A DNA stretch of 64,000 nt from CAIQQQ01 sp040399685 (GTDB taxonomy: Bacteria; Pseudomonadota; Alphaproteobacteria; Acetobacterales; Acetobacteraceae), in NCBI GenBank assembly GCA_040399685.1, contig JBBART010000025.1, forward strand, positions 12,617-76,616. The letters are read 5' to 3'. Below are positions 18,522 to 28,050 of this stretch, in pieces. A program made the position numbers and the translations under genes. The notes under the pieces are model-generated. The model was not told where the DNA came from, did no database searches, and saw nothing but the letters and a program-made list of their open reading frames with translations. Each line of letters opens with the position of its first letter. Positions within the stretch are counted from its first letter, which is position 1.

Positions 18522-18642
18522 GTCGATCTCCGCGTGAGGATAACATCATCTTGCGATGGGCGAACGCGGGTCACAACCAACGGGCAATTGTGAGCGAGCA
18601 ATTGATCGGCCGCGCTCCTATATGAAAATGCTGCACTGCGGG

Positions 18643-19668
18643 ATGAATATGATGCGTCAGAAATCCATGGCCGCCACAATGACCTCCCTGCGCCGATCCG
18701 GAGCACGCCTGTTCCGGATGACGACGAAGCTGTTGACGACCGTGACGACAGCGGTGACGGCAAAGGCCAAGCCAGCGAAAGCGCCTCCGAAAGATGCGAA
18801 GAAGCCAAAGGCGAAGCAGCACAGCCCCGCCGGCAAGACGGCCTTCAGCCCCAATCCTGGTGCGCTGGTGATGAACATCCACGTGCCGCCCAACGCACGG
18901 CCGGGGGCGCCGCTGGTTGTGCTGCTCCATGGCTGCGGCCAGGCGGCCGACACGTTTGCCACCGACACGGGATGGCGGGACCTGGCGAACAAGGCGGGCG
19001 TGATCCTGTTGATGCCTGGCCAGACCGAGGCCAACAACCGCCAGGGCTGTTTCAACTGGTTCCGCCCAGGCGACACCGGGCGAGACCTGGGCGAAGCCGG
19101 TTCGATTGCCAGCATGGTCAAGGCCGCCGTGAAGGCGCGAGGCTGCGACCCGCAGCGTGTGTTCGTGACCGGACTGTCCGCCGGCGCGGCCATGACCGCC
19201 TGCCTGCTGGCGGCCTATCCGGACCTGTTTGCCGCAGGGGCGGTGGTGGCGGGGCTGCCTGCCGGGTCAGCCACCAGCATGGTGGGCGCGATGACGCGCA
19301 TGTCCGGCCACGGGGCGGATCTGCCGGCGGCGGACTGGATGGCCCGTGCGCGGGCGCTGGCGCCGATTGGGTATGCCGGAAGCTGGCCCCGTCTGTCGAT
19401 CTGGCATGGCGAGGCGGATCAGGTGGTGGCGCCGGTGAACAGCCAGCAACTGGCGGTTCAATGGACCCAACTGCAAGGCATTGACGCTGCCCCCAGCACA
19501 CGCAGGCCACGGCCTGGCATGGTATGCGAATCGTGGTCTCGCCCCGGCGAAGGGCCGTGCGTGGAAAACTGGGTTGTGTCGGGCATGGGGCATGTCTATC
19601 CGACCACCAAAGATTCCGGCGTTTCCGCAGCGGCGGAGATCGCCCAGTTCTGGGGAATCACCGCATAG
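18643..19668 (+). CDS. PHB depolymerase family esterase
   Basis: An alpha/beta hydrolase of the extracellular PHB-depolymerase/LpqC-type esterase group. About 341 residues; an N-terminal basic, Thr/Ala-rich leader and a Lys/Pro/Ala-rich linker (AKPAKAPPKDAKKPKAK) precede the catalytic domain. The oxyanion region is VVLLHGCGQ, the nucleophile Ser is in GLSAG, and the later WHGEADQVV and GMGHVYP segments hold the Asp and His. The CFNWF motif is typical of the family. Several in-frame ATG codons exist between 18619 and 18712, so the start is unsure and no clear signal peptide can be assigned. The polymer or ester substrate is not known. Confidence 0.85.
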   Translation: MNMMRQKSMAATMTSLRRSGARLFRMTTKLLTTVTTAVTAKAKPAKAPPKDAKKPKAKQHSPAGKTAFSPNPGALVMNIHVPPNARPGAPLVVLLHGCGQAADTFATDTGWRDLANKAGVILLMPGQTEANNRQGCFNWFRPGDTGRDLGEAGSIASMVKAAVKARGCDPQRVFVTGLSAGAAMTACLLAAYPDLFAAGAVVAGLPAGSATSMVGAMTRMSGHGADLPAADWMARARALAPIGYAGSWPRLSIWHGEADQVVAPVNSQQLAVQWTQLQGIDAAPSTRRPRPGMVCESWSRPGEGPCVENWVVSGMGHVYPTTKDSGVSAAAEIAQFWGITA

Positions 19669-19678
19669 GGCCAGCGCC

Positions 19679-20146
19679 CTACGCCAAGTCGGCAGCCGCC
19701 GCCTGCACCTCGGCGGCATGGCCATCCACCTTCACCTTCGGCCAGATGCGCGCGATGCGGCCCTCGGCGTCGATCAGGAAGGTGGCGCGCTCCATGCCCA
19801 TGTATTTCTTGCCATACATGGATTTCTCCACCCACACGCCATAGGCCTCGGCGAACTGGGTTTCATGGTCAGAGGCGAGCGGGAAACCGAGGCCGAACTT
19901 GGCTGCGAAACTCTCGATCGGCTTCATCTTGTCTTTCGACACGCCGATCACTTCCACGCCGATCTTGCCAAGCTGGGGCAACGCCTCCTGGAACGCGCAG
20001 GCCTGTTTGGTGCAGCCGGGCGTGTTGGCCTTGGGGTAGAAATACAGCACGAATGGCTGCCCGCGCAGCCCGGCCAGACTGACCGTTCGGCCACCGCTGG
20101 CCGGCATGGTGAAGTCCGGCGCCATATCCCCTGCTTGCAGACTCAT
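19679..20146 (-). CDS. bcp: Thioredoxin-dependent peroxiredoxin (Bcp/PrxQ)
   Basis: Reduces hydrogen peroxide and organic hydroperoxides with thioredoxin. The 155-residue protein has the PrxQ active site FYPKANTPGCTKQAC, with the peroxidatic Cys in PGCT and the resolving Cys five residues later. The start overlaps the stop of glnE (ATGA). This glnE-bcp linkage occurs in other alphaproteobacteria. Confidence 0.94.
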   Translation of the reverse strand: MSLQAGDMAPDFTMPASGGRTVSLAGLRGQPFVLYFYPKANTPGCTKQACAFQEALPQLGKIGVEVIGVSKDKMKPIESFAAKFGLGFPLASDHETQFAEAYGVWVEKSMYGKKYMGMERATFLIDAEGRIARIWPKVKVDGHAAEVQAAAADLA

Positions 20147-23097
20147 GTCTCGATGTGCCCCACCCGTCGAATGAATGCCGCGCGCACGTCGTGCGCCAGC
20201 GTCTCCAGAGTGGCGCGCAGTTCGGCCACGTCAACCACCGCCAGCCCTGCTTCCTGAACCGCCCGCAGCAATGCTGCCGACGCGGCTTCGGAAAGTTGGA
20301 TGGGCGGTTTTGCCCCATCGGTCAGGCGCAGGATGCCTTGCACGGTGCGCCAGATGCGGTCGGCACGGACCAGCAGGTTGGCGTCGGCTGCCGACAGATG
20401 GCCGGCATCGCGCAGTCCGGCCACGGCCATGCGCAAAGTGGGAGCCACCGGGCCGTGCAACAATTGCAGGGTCTGGACGATGAACTCCACCTCGATCTGG
20501 CCGCCCGGTTGCAGCTTCACGTCCCACGGGCCGGATTGCGGCAGGTCGCGCAGCATCCGCGCACGCATCGCGGCCGCGTCATGGCGCACCTGCGTCTTGT
20601 CGCCGCTGGTGATGGCCGTGCGGATGGCCGCCTCGATGCGCAGGCGCAGCCGGGGCGGGCCGGCCACCACCCGCGCACGTGTCAGGGCCATGCGCTCCCA
20701 TGTCCAGGCAGCGCCGGCGTGATAGGCTTCGAACGCAGCCAATGAAACCGCCACCGGGCCTTTATTGCCGGAAGGGCGCAGGCGCATGTCCACCGCATAC
20801 ATCGGCCCCTCCTGATCGGGCGCCGTCAGGCTGGCCACAAAGGCGTGCACGGCGCGGATGAACCACTGGCTGGCCGGCAGGCTGCGGCCGCCGCCCACGC
20901 TGTCGATGGCCGTCTCCGGGCGATCATAGACGAGCATGAGATCGAGATCAGACGCCGCCATCGTCTCCCGCCCTCCCGCCTTGCCCATCGCCACCACCGC
21001 CATGGTGCCGCCGCGCACCCGGCCGTAGCGGCTGGTGAAATCGGCCAGAACGCGCGGCAACAGGGCCGCCAGGGCCGCATCGGCCAGGGCCGCGCGGCGC
21101 AGGCCAGCCTCGTCGGCATCCACCCGGCCTTCCAGCGTGGCCACGCTGATGGCGAAATCGGTCTCGCGCACCGTGGCGCGAATTGTGGCGATCGATTCTT
21201 CCAGCGATGTCGCGTGAACAAGCCGCATGCGCAGGCGGCCAGGGATCGGTGTTGCGTCCATCTCCCCCAGCAGCCCCTCCAGCGCCGAGGGCGTGCGCGC
21301 CAGATGGTCGGCCAGTTGCGGCGACGCGCCCAGCACGTCGGCAATGCGGCCCACCAGATCGAGGTTGCGCTGGAACAGTGACAGCAGCTGCACCCCGGCC
21401 GGCAGCCGTTCGAGGAAGGTGGCAAAGCGCATGAAGGCCGCATCCGGCTGCTTCTGCCGCGCCAGGGCGTCCAGCAGACGGGGCAGCATCGAACCGAGCA
21501 GATCACGCGCCCGATGCGAGCGCAGCGCCCGCACCCGTCCGGCCTGCCAGCCAGACACCGCGTGGGCAATGCGGTCCGGATATGCAAAGCCCATCGCCCC
21601 CAGGGCCTCCAGCGTGGCCGGATTCGGATCCACGCCGCTGAAATCGAGCGTCACGTCGGTAGCGCCCCCCCCTGGCACAGCATCAAACACGTCCTGATAG
21701 CGCACGCACACCCGACCCAACTCGCGCAGCAAGGCATCGGCAAAGGCGGCTGCGGTCCCGTATCCCATGAACAGGGCGAAGGATTCGAGCTGGGCTGCTG
21801 TCTCCGGCAGCGTGTGCGTCTGGCGGTCGGCCACCATTTGCAGGCGATGCTCAACCGCCCGCAGGAACCGATAGGCACGCGCCAACTCGGTGGCGGCGGC
21901 CTGTTTCACATGCCCGGCGCGCACCAGCAGGCGCAGCGCCACCAAGGTGCGCGGCTCGCGCAGCACCGGGTCCCGCCCGCCCCACACCAGTTGCAGGGTC
22001 TGCACCATGAACTCGATCTCGCGGATGCCGCCCTGCCCCAGCTTCACATTATGGCCGGCAATGCGCGCCACCGGGTCGGCCGCCTGGGTCAGCGCGGTTT
22101 TCTTGTGCGCGTCGATCCGCCGCTTCATGGCGTGAATATCGGCCACCGCCGCGAAATCCAGATGCCGGCGCCAGATGAACGGACGAATGGCATCAAGGAA
22201 CCCCCGCCCCATCGCGATGTCACCCGCGACAGGTCGGGCCTTGAGCATCGCCGCCCGCTCCCAATTCTGGCCCATGCTTTCGTAATAGATGATCGCCGCG
22301 TGCAGGCTGACACTGGGCGGGGTAGCCGCGGGGTCCGGTCGCAGCCGCAAATCGGTGCGAAACACGTATCCATCCGCGTCGCGCGCCTCCATCAGCGTGA
22401 CAAGCCCGCGCGACATTCTGCTAAACCAACTTGAACATTGGTCGCCCCGATAGATTCCGGCGTCAGGATCATGCAGGAGAACGAGATCCACATCGCTCGA
22501 ATAGTTCAACTCGCCGGCACCCAGCTTGCCCATGGCCAGAACCACGAACCCGCAGCCGATTTCGGGATTGGCCGGGTCCGGCAGCACCAGATCGCCGTTG
22601 TCATGCCCGGCGCGCAGCAGATGTGCTACCGACAGGCGCAGCGTGATGTCCGCCAAGGCGGACAGGGTTTCGCAGACCTGATCCAGCGTCCAGATGCCGC
22701 CGATATCGGCAATGGCGGTGGCGAGGGCGATTTGCCGCTTGGCCTCGCGCATCTGGTGCGCCAGCTTCGACTGCGATCCATTGGGCGGGATGGCCGAAAG
22801 AATCGCCATTGCCTTGGCAACCACAGCAGCCGGGCCGGATTGCACCAGCAGGCGAACACATGGCGCCTCCCGGAGGGCGAGATCGGCAAGATAAGGACTG
22901 TTACCACCCAGCGCCTCGAGCATGGCCCGTGCCGCGCCGCCGGTCAGGCGGTCTTCGCTCGCGCCGCCGGCCAGGCGGGCTTCGGGCGCGCCGATGGCGG
23001 CAAATCGCTCCAGCAGCCGCTCGGCGGCGCCTGGGTTGGCGGGAATCGGCCAGAGTGTCGGCAGCTTGAATCGTTCGGTGGCGGTCTTTGTGCGCAT
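20143..23097 (-). CDS. glnE: Bifunctional glutamine synthetase adenylyltransferase/deadenylyltransferase
   Basis: Adenylylates and deadenylylates glutamine synthetase in response to nitrogen status via PII. The 984-residue protein has two nucleotidyltransferase domains. The first (deadenylylation) holds GELNYSSDVDLVLLHD with the catalytic Asp pair. The second holds MAASDLDLMLVYD. Each is followed by a GlnD_UR_UTase-like helical segment with the IEFMVQTLQL / VEFIVQTLQL repeats. I chose the ATG at 23097, which starts MRTKTATERF; upstream in-frame codons overlap the divergent AsmA-like gene. The start lies only 14 bases from that gene's start. Confidence 0.95.
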   Translation of the reverse strand: MRTKTATERFKLPTLWPIPANPGAAERLLERFAAIGAPEARLAGGASEDRLTGGAARAMLEALGGNSPYLADLALREAPCVRLLVQSGPAAVVAKAMAILSAIPPNGSQSKLAHQMREAKRQIALATAIADIGGIWTLDQVCETLSALADITLRLSVAHLLRAGHDNGDLVLPDPANPEIGCGFVVLAMGKLGAGELNYSSDVDLVLLHDPDAGIYRGDQCSSWFSRMSRGLVTLMEARDADGYVFRTDLRLRPDPAATPPSVSLHAAIIYYESMGQNWERAAMLKARPVAGDIAMGRGFLDAIRPFIWRRHLDFAAVADIHAMKRRIDAHKKTALTQAADPVARIAGHNVKLGQGGIREIEFMVQTLQLVWGGRDPVLREPRTLVALRLLVRAGHVKQAAATELARAYRFLRAVEHRLQMVADRQTHTLPETAAQLESFALFMGYGTAAAFADALLRELGRVCVRYQDVFDAVPGGGATDVTLDFSGVDPNPATLEALGAMGFAYPDRIAHAVSGWQAGRVRALRSHRARDLLGSMLPRLLDALARQKQPDAAFMRFATFLERLPAGVQLLSLFQRNLDLVGRIADVLGASPQLADHLARTPSALEGLLGEMDATPIPGRLRMRLVHATSLEESIATIRATVRETDFAISVATLEGRVDADEAGLRRAALADAALAALLPRVLADFTSRYGRVRGGTMAVVAMGKAGGRETMAASDLDLMLVYDRPETAIDSVGGGRSLPASQWFIRAVHAFVASLTAPDQEGPMYAVDMRLRPSGNKGPVAVSLAAFEAYHAGAAWTWERMALTRARVVAGPPRLRLRIEAAIRTAITSGDKTQVRHDAAAMRARMLRDLPQSGPWDVKLQPGGQIEVEFIVQTLQLLHGPVAPTLRMAVAGLRDAGHLSAADANLLVRADRIWRTVQGILRLTDGAKPPIQLSEAASAALLRAVQEAGLAVVDVAELRATLETLAHDVRAAFIRRVGHIET

Positions 23098-23111
23098 GGC
23101 GCAGGCTGGCC

Positions 23112-26100
23112 ATGAGCATCCCCGCCGGTCAAGCCGCCCGCGACGGCGCCCTGAAGGCCGCAACCGGCGCCGGGCGCGTGGCGCATCGCCTGATGCAGGT
23201 GATGCTGGCGCTGCTGATCGTGATCTGCATCGCCGTGGGGGCGCTCGCGATCCGGCTGGCGCAAGGGCCGCTGGATGTGGCCTGGCTCGCCAGACGGATC
23301 ACCCAGAATGTCACGCTGGGCTCGGACGTCACGTTCGGCCGGGCCACGATTGCATGGCAGGGCCTGCATCGCGGCATCGACAGCACGGTCGATCTCGCGC
23401 TGGACGATGTGCGAATCACCACCACGGACGGCGAGCATCTTGTGCAGGTGCCGCACGCCACCGCCTCGCTGGGCGCAGGCGCGTTGCTGCGCGGTCGTCT
23501 GGCGCCACATGACGTGATGCTGCAAGGCGTGCAAGTGGCGCTGCGCCGCTCAGCAAGCGGCGCGGTCATGCTCGATATCGGGCCGCAGGCCGTCACCGAA
23601 GCGGCGCCTTCCAAAACCCATTCGATGCTGGCGCAACTGAACCGGGTCCAGATCACCGATTCCACCATCAACGTCGATGACCAGCAACTGGGCGTGCCCT
23701 GGTCGGTGCGGGACCTGACCGTTGATCTCAATCGGGCCGGGGTGGATGCCGCCCATGGCACGGCGCATGCGGCAATCGCCATGGGCGGCGAGACGCTGAC
23801 GGTGGATGCCAGGCTGGCGTTGCTGCCGCAGGCCGGCGGCATGACCATCGCCGCCTCCATCAGCCCTTTCGTGCCGGCGCGACTTGCCATGCTGGCCCCG
23901 GCCCTGGCGCCGCTCGCGGCCCTCGATGCACCGCTGCATCTGTCGGCCGATATGGCGCTGGACGACACCGCCGCCTTCCGCGGCGCCACCATCAAGGCCT
24001 CGGTGGAGGCCGGCATGGTGCATGCGGGCGACGGCACCGTGCCGATCCGCGCCGCCACCATCTCAGCCGACATCACCCAGGCCCATCTCGATCTGCGCCT
24101 GGAGCCATTGTTGCTGCAACCGCGTGACGAGGCGCCGCTGACCACCGTGACCGCCCATGTCACCGCCAGCCGCGCCAACGGCAAGGTGGACGCCCATGCC
24201 GTGGTGGACATCGACCAGGTGGCGTTCTCGGATCTGTCGGTGCTGTGGCCAGCGGGGGTAGGTGGCCCTGGCACGCGCCCCTGGATCATCGAGAACCTCA
24301 CCGCCGGTCTCGCCAAAGGCGGCCATGCGGAGGTGACATTGACCGCGCCGGAGGATTTCTCGGACGCCACCGTGACACGCCTGGTCGGCGGCATGGACGG
24401 TGTCGACGTCACCGGCCATTGGCTGCGCCCGGTGCCGCCGATCGAGCACGGCATGGCGAAAGTGGTGTTCGTGGACCCGGACACCATGGACATCATCATC
24501 TCAGAGGGCCGGCAGGCCGGCACCCAACTCACCCTGCGGCCCAGTCGCGTCCGCCTGACGGGCCTGGCCGGCCATGACCAGTTCATCGCCATCACCGGCG
24601 ACATGGGCGGACCGTTGGCCGACCTGCTGACCCTGCTGCGCCAGCCGCGCATCCGCATGCTGGACCGCCGGCCGATGGATCTGCGTGAGCCACGCGGTGC
24701 TGTGGTCGGCCAGTTGACCGTCAATTTTCCGCTGAAGACCGATCTCGATATGGACGTCGTGGCCATTCACGCGGTGGGCAAGCTGACCGACGGTCACCTG
24801 ACCGGCATCGCGGTCGGGCGGGATATCGACCGCGCGATGCTGGCGTTCGACGTGAGCAATGACGGGCTGAAGATCACCGGCCCGGCCGAGGTTGCCAAGA
24901 TCCCCGCCCAACTCAAGGTCCACATGGATTTCAGGCCCGGCGGCCCCACCCAGGTGATGCAGCGCGTGAGCCTTGCCGCCACTGTCACGCCGAAGCAATT
25001 GACCAGCGCCGGGCTGGACACCGCGGGCGTGATGTCTGGTGCGATCGGCGTGCAGCTGGATTATTTGGACCGGCGCGACTCCACCGGCGATGTGCGGATC
25101 ACCGCCGACATCACAGGCGCGGGCGTCGACGGCGGGCGCCTGCCGTGGCGCAAGACCGCGGGCAGCGCCGGTATCGTGGAGGCGCATGTGCTGCTCAAGG
25201 GCGGCAAGATCTCCGGCATCGACCGCGTGCGCGCCGAAGCGCCCGGGCTGTCCATCCTGGCCGACGCCGACACCACCGGCAGCAACCCCAAAACAGTGCG
25301 CCTACAGCGGTTGATCATCGGCGAGACCACCAACGTGACCGGCGAGTTGCGATTCCCCGACCGGATTGGCCAGCCCTATGTGGGCACGATCAGTGGCCCC
25401 TCGCTGGATCTGTCGCGCGAATTCGACCGCAAAGCCGAGGCCAGCGCCAAGAAACCCGCCGATACGAGCGGCCCTGTGTTCCGGCTGGACGCACGGCTGG
25501 ACCGGGTGCTGCTGGCCCATGACAAATCGTTCAGCAACGTGACGGCACATGTCGAGAACAACGGCGATCTGACCACCAGCGCACGGCTTTCGGCCAGTGT
25601 TGGCGGCGCTGCTCTGAACATGTCCATCACCCCGGCGCCTGGCGGGCGCAGGCTTGTCGCCGATGCACAGGATGCCGGCGCCATGTTGCGGGCGTTGGAC
25701 ATCATCCAGAGCATGGCCGGCGGCCAACTGCGCGTGACCGGAGGCTATGACGACACCACCCCAGCCCATGCCCTGCGCGGCACAGCGCAGATCAGCGATT
25801 TCCGTATCCGCAACGCGCCGTCGATCGGCCGCATTTTGCAGGCGATGTCGCTGTATGGACTGGTGGAACTCGTGCAGGGGCCCGGACTGGGCTTTACCAG
25901 CATGGTGGCGCCGTTCGAGATGCAGAACGAGGTGCTGACCCTGAACGACGCCCGCGCCTACAGTGCCTCGCTCGGCATCACCGCCAAGGGCCGGATCGAT
26001 CTGGCGCGTTCGACGGCGGATATGGAAGGCACGGTCATCCCGGCCTATTTCTTCAACTCGCTGCTTGGCCGCGTGCCGGTGCTGGGGCGGCTGTTCGCGC

Positions 26101-26285
26101 CGGAAAAGGGCGGCGGCGTGTTCGCCGCCACCTACAGCGTGCGCGGCCCGCTGGAGGATCCGTCGGTGTCGGTCAACCCGCTGGCAGCGCTGACGCCGGG
26201 GTTTCTGCGCGGATTTTTCGATATTTTCGACAGCAACACGCCACCGGCTGCGACAACCCCGACGTTCAAGGAGCCGCAGCGCTAG
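23112..26285 (+). CDS. AsmA-like / YhdP-type large envelope protein
   Basis: A 1057-residue protein with one N-terminal membrane helix (about residues 36-56) and a very long periplasmic beta-rich region. The C-terminal section matches the AsmA-like C-terminal domain: TARLSASVGGAALNMSI, GQLRVTGGYDD, then NAPSIGRILQAMSLYGLVELVQGPGLGFTSM, and VIPAYFFNSLLGRVPVLGRLF. Relatives (YhdP/TamB/AsmA group) are proposed to be lipid-transfer bridges between inner and outer membranes. The middle resembles DUF3971. Start codon separation from glnE is unusually short and no strong ribosome site is visible. C-terminus is near the usual end of the family. Confidence 0.85.
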   Translation: MSIPAGQAARDGALKAATGAGRVAHRLMQVMLALLIVICIAVGALAIRLAQGPLDVAWLARRITQNVTLGSDVTFGRATIAWQGLHRGIDSTVDLALDDVRITTTDGEHLVQVPHATASLGAGALLRGRLAPHDVMLQGVQVALRRSASGAVMLDIGPQAVTEAAPSKTHSMLAQLNRVQITDSTINVDDQQLGVPWSVRDLTVDLNRAGVDAAHGTAHAAIAMGGETLTVDARLALLPQAGGMTIAASISPFVPARLAMLAPALAPLAALDAPLHLSADMALDDTAAFRGATIKASVEAGMVHAGDGTVPIRAATISADITQAHLDLRLEPLLLQPRDEAPLTTVTAHVTASRANGKVDAHAVVDIDQVAFSDLSVLWPAGVGGPGTRPWIIENLTAGLAKGGHAEVTLTAPEDFSDATVTRLVGGMDGVDVTGHWLRPVPPIEHGMAKVVFVDPDTMDIIISEGRQAGTQLTLRPSRVRLTGLAGHDQFIAITGDMGGPLADLLTLLRQPRIRMLDRRPMDLREPRGAVVGQLTVNFPLKTDLDMDVVAIHAVGKLTDGHLTGIAVGRDIDRAMLAFDVSNDGLKITGPAEVAKIPAQLKVHMDFRPGGPTQVMQRVSLAATVTPKQLTSAGLDTAGVMSGAIGVQLDYLDRRDSTGDVRITADITGAGVDGGRLPWRKTAGSAGIVEAHVLLKGGKISGIDRVRAEAPGLSILADADTTGSNPKTVRLQRLIIGETTNVTGELRFPDRIGQPYVGTISGPSLDLSREFDRKAEASAKKPADTSGPVFRLDARLDRVLLAHDKSFSNVTAHVENNGDLTTSARLSASVGGAALNMSITPAPGGRRLVADAQDAGAMLRALDIIQSMAGGQLRVTGGYDDTTPAHALRGTAQISDFRIRNAPSIGRILQAMSLYGLVELVQGPGLGFTSMVAPFEMQNEVLTLNDARAYSASLGITAKGRIDLARSTADMEGTVIPAYFFNSLLGRVPVLGRLFAPEKGGGVFAATYSVRGPLEDPSVSVNPLAALTPGFLRGFFDIFDSNTPPAATTPTFKEPQR

Positions 26286-26346
26286 CCGGGTTGCCCCGCG
26301 TCGTCATGGCAGGCACATTTGCCAAAAGCGCAAAAAGGCCAAAGCC

Positions 26347-27054
26347 ATGCACGACGTCAAAGCCATCCTGTTCGACACTTTCGGCTCGGTTGTGGATTGG
26401 CGCAGCAGCGTCATCGCCGAACTCTCGCAATTCGGCGCCGCGCGCGGACTGGAAGCGGACTGGACGGCGTTCGCCGATGCCTGGCGCGGCGCCTACAAGC
26501 CATCAATGGACCGGGTGCGCACCGGAGCACGGCCCTGGACGATCCTGGATGTGCTGCACCGGGAATCGCTGGACACGCTGCTGGCCCAGTTCGGCATCGC
26601 CGGCCTTGATGAGGCAGACCGTGACCACCTCACCCGGATCTGGCACAGGCTGCACCCGTGGCCCGATTCAGTGGCCGGTCTTACCCGCCTGAAACAGCAT
26701 TACATCATCGCGCCCCTGTCCAACGGCAACGTGGCGCTGCTGGTCAATCTGGCCAAAGCGGCGGGATTGCCGTGGGACATGGTGTTCGGCTCGGAAATCC
26801 CGCGCGCCTACAAGCCCGATCCGGCGGTGTATCTGGGCGCCTGCGCGATGCTGGGCCTCCAGCCGGGCCAGGTGATGATGGCCGCCGCCCACAATTACGA
26901 CCTGGCGGCCGCCCGCGCGCTGGGGATGAAAACCGGCTTCTTCGCACGCCCCACCGAATACGGTCCGGGCCAGACGAAGGACGTGAAGGCCGACAGCGAC
27001 TGGACGGTGGTTGCCACCGATATCGAGGATCTGGCGCGCCAGATGGGCGCCTGA
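26347..27054 (+). CDS. Haloacid dehalogenase type II (HAD family)
   Basis: A 235-residue HAD hydrolase resembling L-2-haloacid dehalogenase. Motif I is ILFDTFGSVVDW with nucleophile Asp10; the next Asp of ordinary phosphatases is replaced, as in dehalogenases. PLSNGN is motif II, KPDPAVY contains the motif III Lys, and AAHNYDLAAARALG is motif IV, with the Asn-Tyr-Asp pattern of type II dehalogenases. Hydrolyses 2-haloacids to 2-hydroxyacids if the call is right. It stands alone and converges with livM. Confidence 0.88.
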   Translation: MHDVKAILFDTFGSVVDWRSSVIAELSQFGAARGLEADWTAFADAWRGAYKPSMDRVRTGARPWTILDVLHRESLDTLLAQFGIAGLDEADRDHLTRIWHRLHPWPDSVAGLTRLKQHYIIAPLSNGNVALLVNLAKAAGLPWDMVFGSEIPRAYKPDPAVYLGACAMLGLQPGQVMMAAAHNYDLAAARALGMKTGFFARPTEYGPGQTKDVKADSDWTVVATDIEDLARQMGA

Positions 27055-27081
27055 TTCAACTCTGAGCCAAGACGACGCAAA

Positions 27082-27107
27082 GTGCCGGGGTGCTGACACC
27101 CCGGCAC
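27082..27107. terminator. Hairpin between HAD gene and livM (convergent)
   Basis: A perfect 11-bp stem GTGCCGGGGTG with a CTGA loop lies in the 60-base gap between two converging genes and could terminate both transcripts. No T-run is present on either side, so action may depend on Rho or simply stabilise the 3' end. Confidence 0.6.
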
Positions 27108-27114
27108 CGATGCC

Positions 27115-28050
27115 TCAAAGAGCGACTTTCAGCTTCGCCCCAAGTTCGCCGATCAGACCACGGCGGAAGGCCATGACACACAGCACGAAGATGGCGCCCT
27201 GGGTGACCGTGACCCATGAGCCGAACGGGCTGAGATAGAACTCCAGCGTGTTGATGATCACAGCGCCGATCACCGGCCCGAAAATGGTGCCCAGGCCGCC
27301 CAGCAGGGTGGTGAGCACAATTTCACCGGAAGCCTGCCACGTGACATCGGTCAGCGTGGCGATGCCGAACACCAGCGACTTCATGCCGCCGGCAGCACCC
27401 GCGATGAACGTGGACAGCACGAAGGCGATCAGCTTGTAGTCATCCACCCGATAGCCGAGCGAGATGGCGCGGGGTTCGTTTTCACGGATGGCCTTCAGCA
27501 CCTGGCCGAACGGCGAGTGAATGATCCGGAAGATCAGCAGGAATCCGATCACGAACACACCGGCCGTCATCCAATAGATCGCCATGTCGCTCTGCATCGA
27601 GATAAAGCCCAGCAGGGGCGCGCGCGGCACCTGCTGGATGCCGTCCTCGCCGCCGGTGAAGGCCAGCTGGGTGCAGAGGAAGTAGGTGAACTGGGCCAGG
27701 GCCAGCGTGATCATCGAGAAATAGATGCCCTGCCGGCGAATGGCGATCAGGCCGAACACCGATCCGAGCACCGCCCCGGTGAAGCCGCCGGCCAGAACGC
27801 AGAGTTCCGCCGAGAAGCCCCATGTTTTCGCGGCATAGGCGCTGACATAGGCGCCCATGCCGAAATACGCGGCGTGGCCAAACGACAGCAGACCAACATA
27901 GCCGATCAGCAGGTTGAAGGCGCATGCGAACAGCGCGAAGCACAGCACCTTCATCAGGAAAACCGGATAGACCATCATCGGTGCGATGACGATGACCGCC
28001 AGCATGACCACGAACGCGGCCAGCTGGGAGCGTGTGAAACCCCAGATCAT
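27115..28050 (-). CDS. livM: Branched-chain amino acid ABC transporter permease LivM
   Basis: Inner-membrane permease of a HAAT-type ABC importer. The 311-residue protein has eight to ten hydrophobic segments. It carries the family motif CAFNLLIGYVGLLSFGHAAYFGMGAY and the cytoplasmic coupling motif with EN-x-PRAISLGY. The ATG at 28050 overlaps the last base of the livH stop. It is the last gene of the liv operon here. Confidence 0.94.
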   Translation of the reverse strand: MIWGFTRSQLAAFVVMLAVIVIAPMMVYPVFLMKVLCFALFACAFNLLIGYVGLLSFGHAAYFGMGAYVSAYAAKTWGFSAELCVLAGGFTGAVLGSVFGLIAIRRQGIYFSMITLALAQFTYFLCTQLAFTGGEDGIQQVPRAPLLGFISMQSDMAIYWMTAGVFVIGFLLIFRIIHSPFGQVLKAIRENEPRAISLGYRVDDYKLIAFVLSTFIAGAAGGMKSLVFGIATLTDVTWQASGEIVLTTLLGGLGTIFGPVIGAVIINTLEFYLSPFGSWVTVTQGAIFVLCVMAFRRGLIGELGAKLKVAL

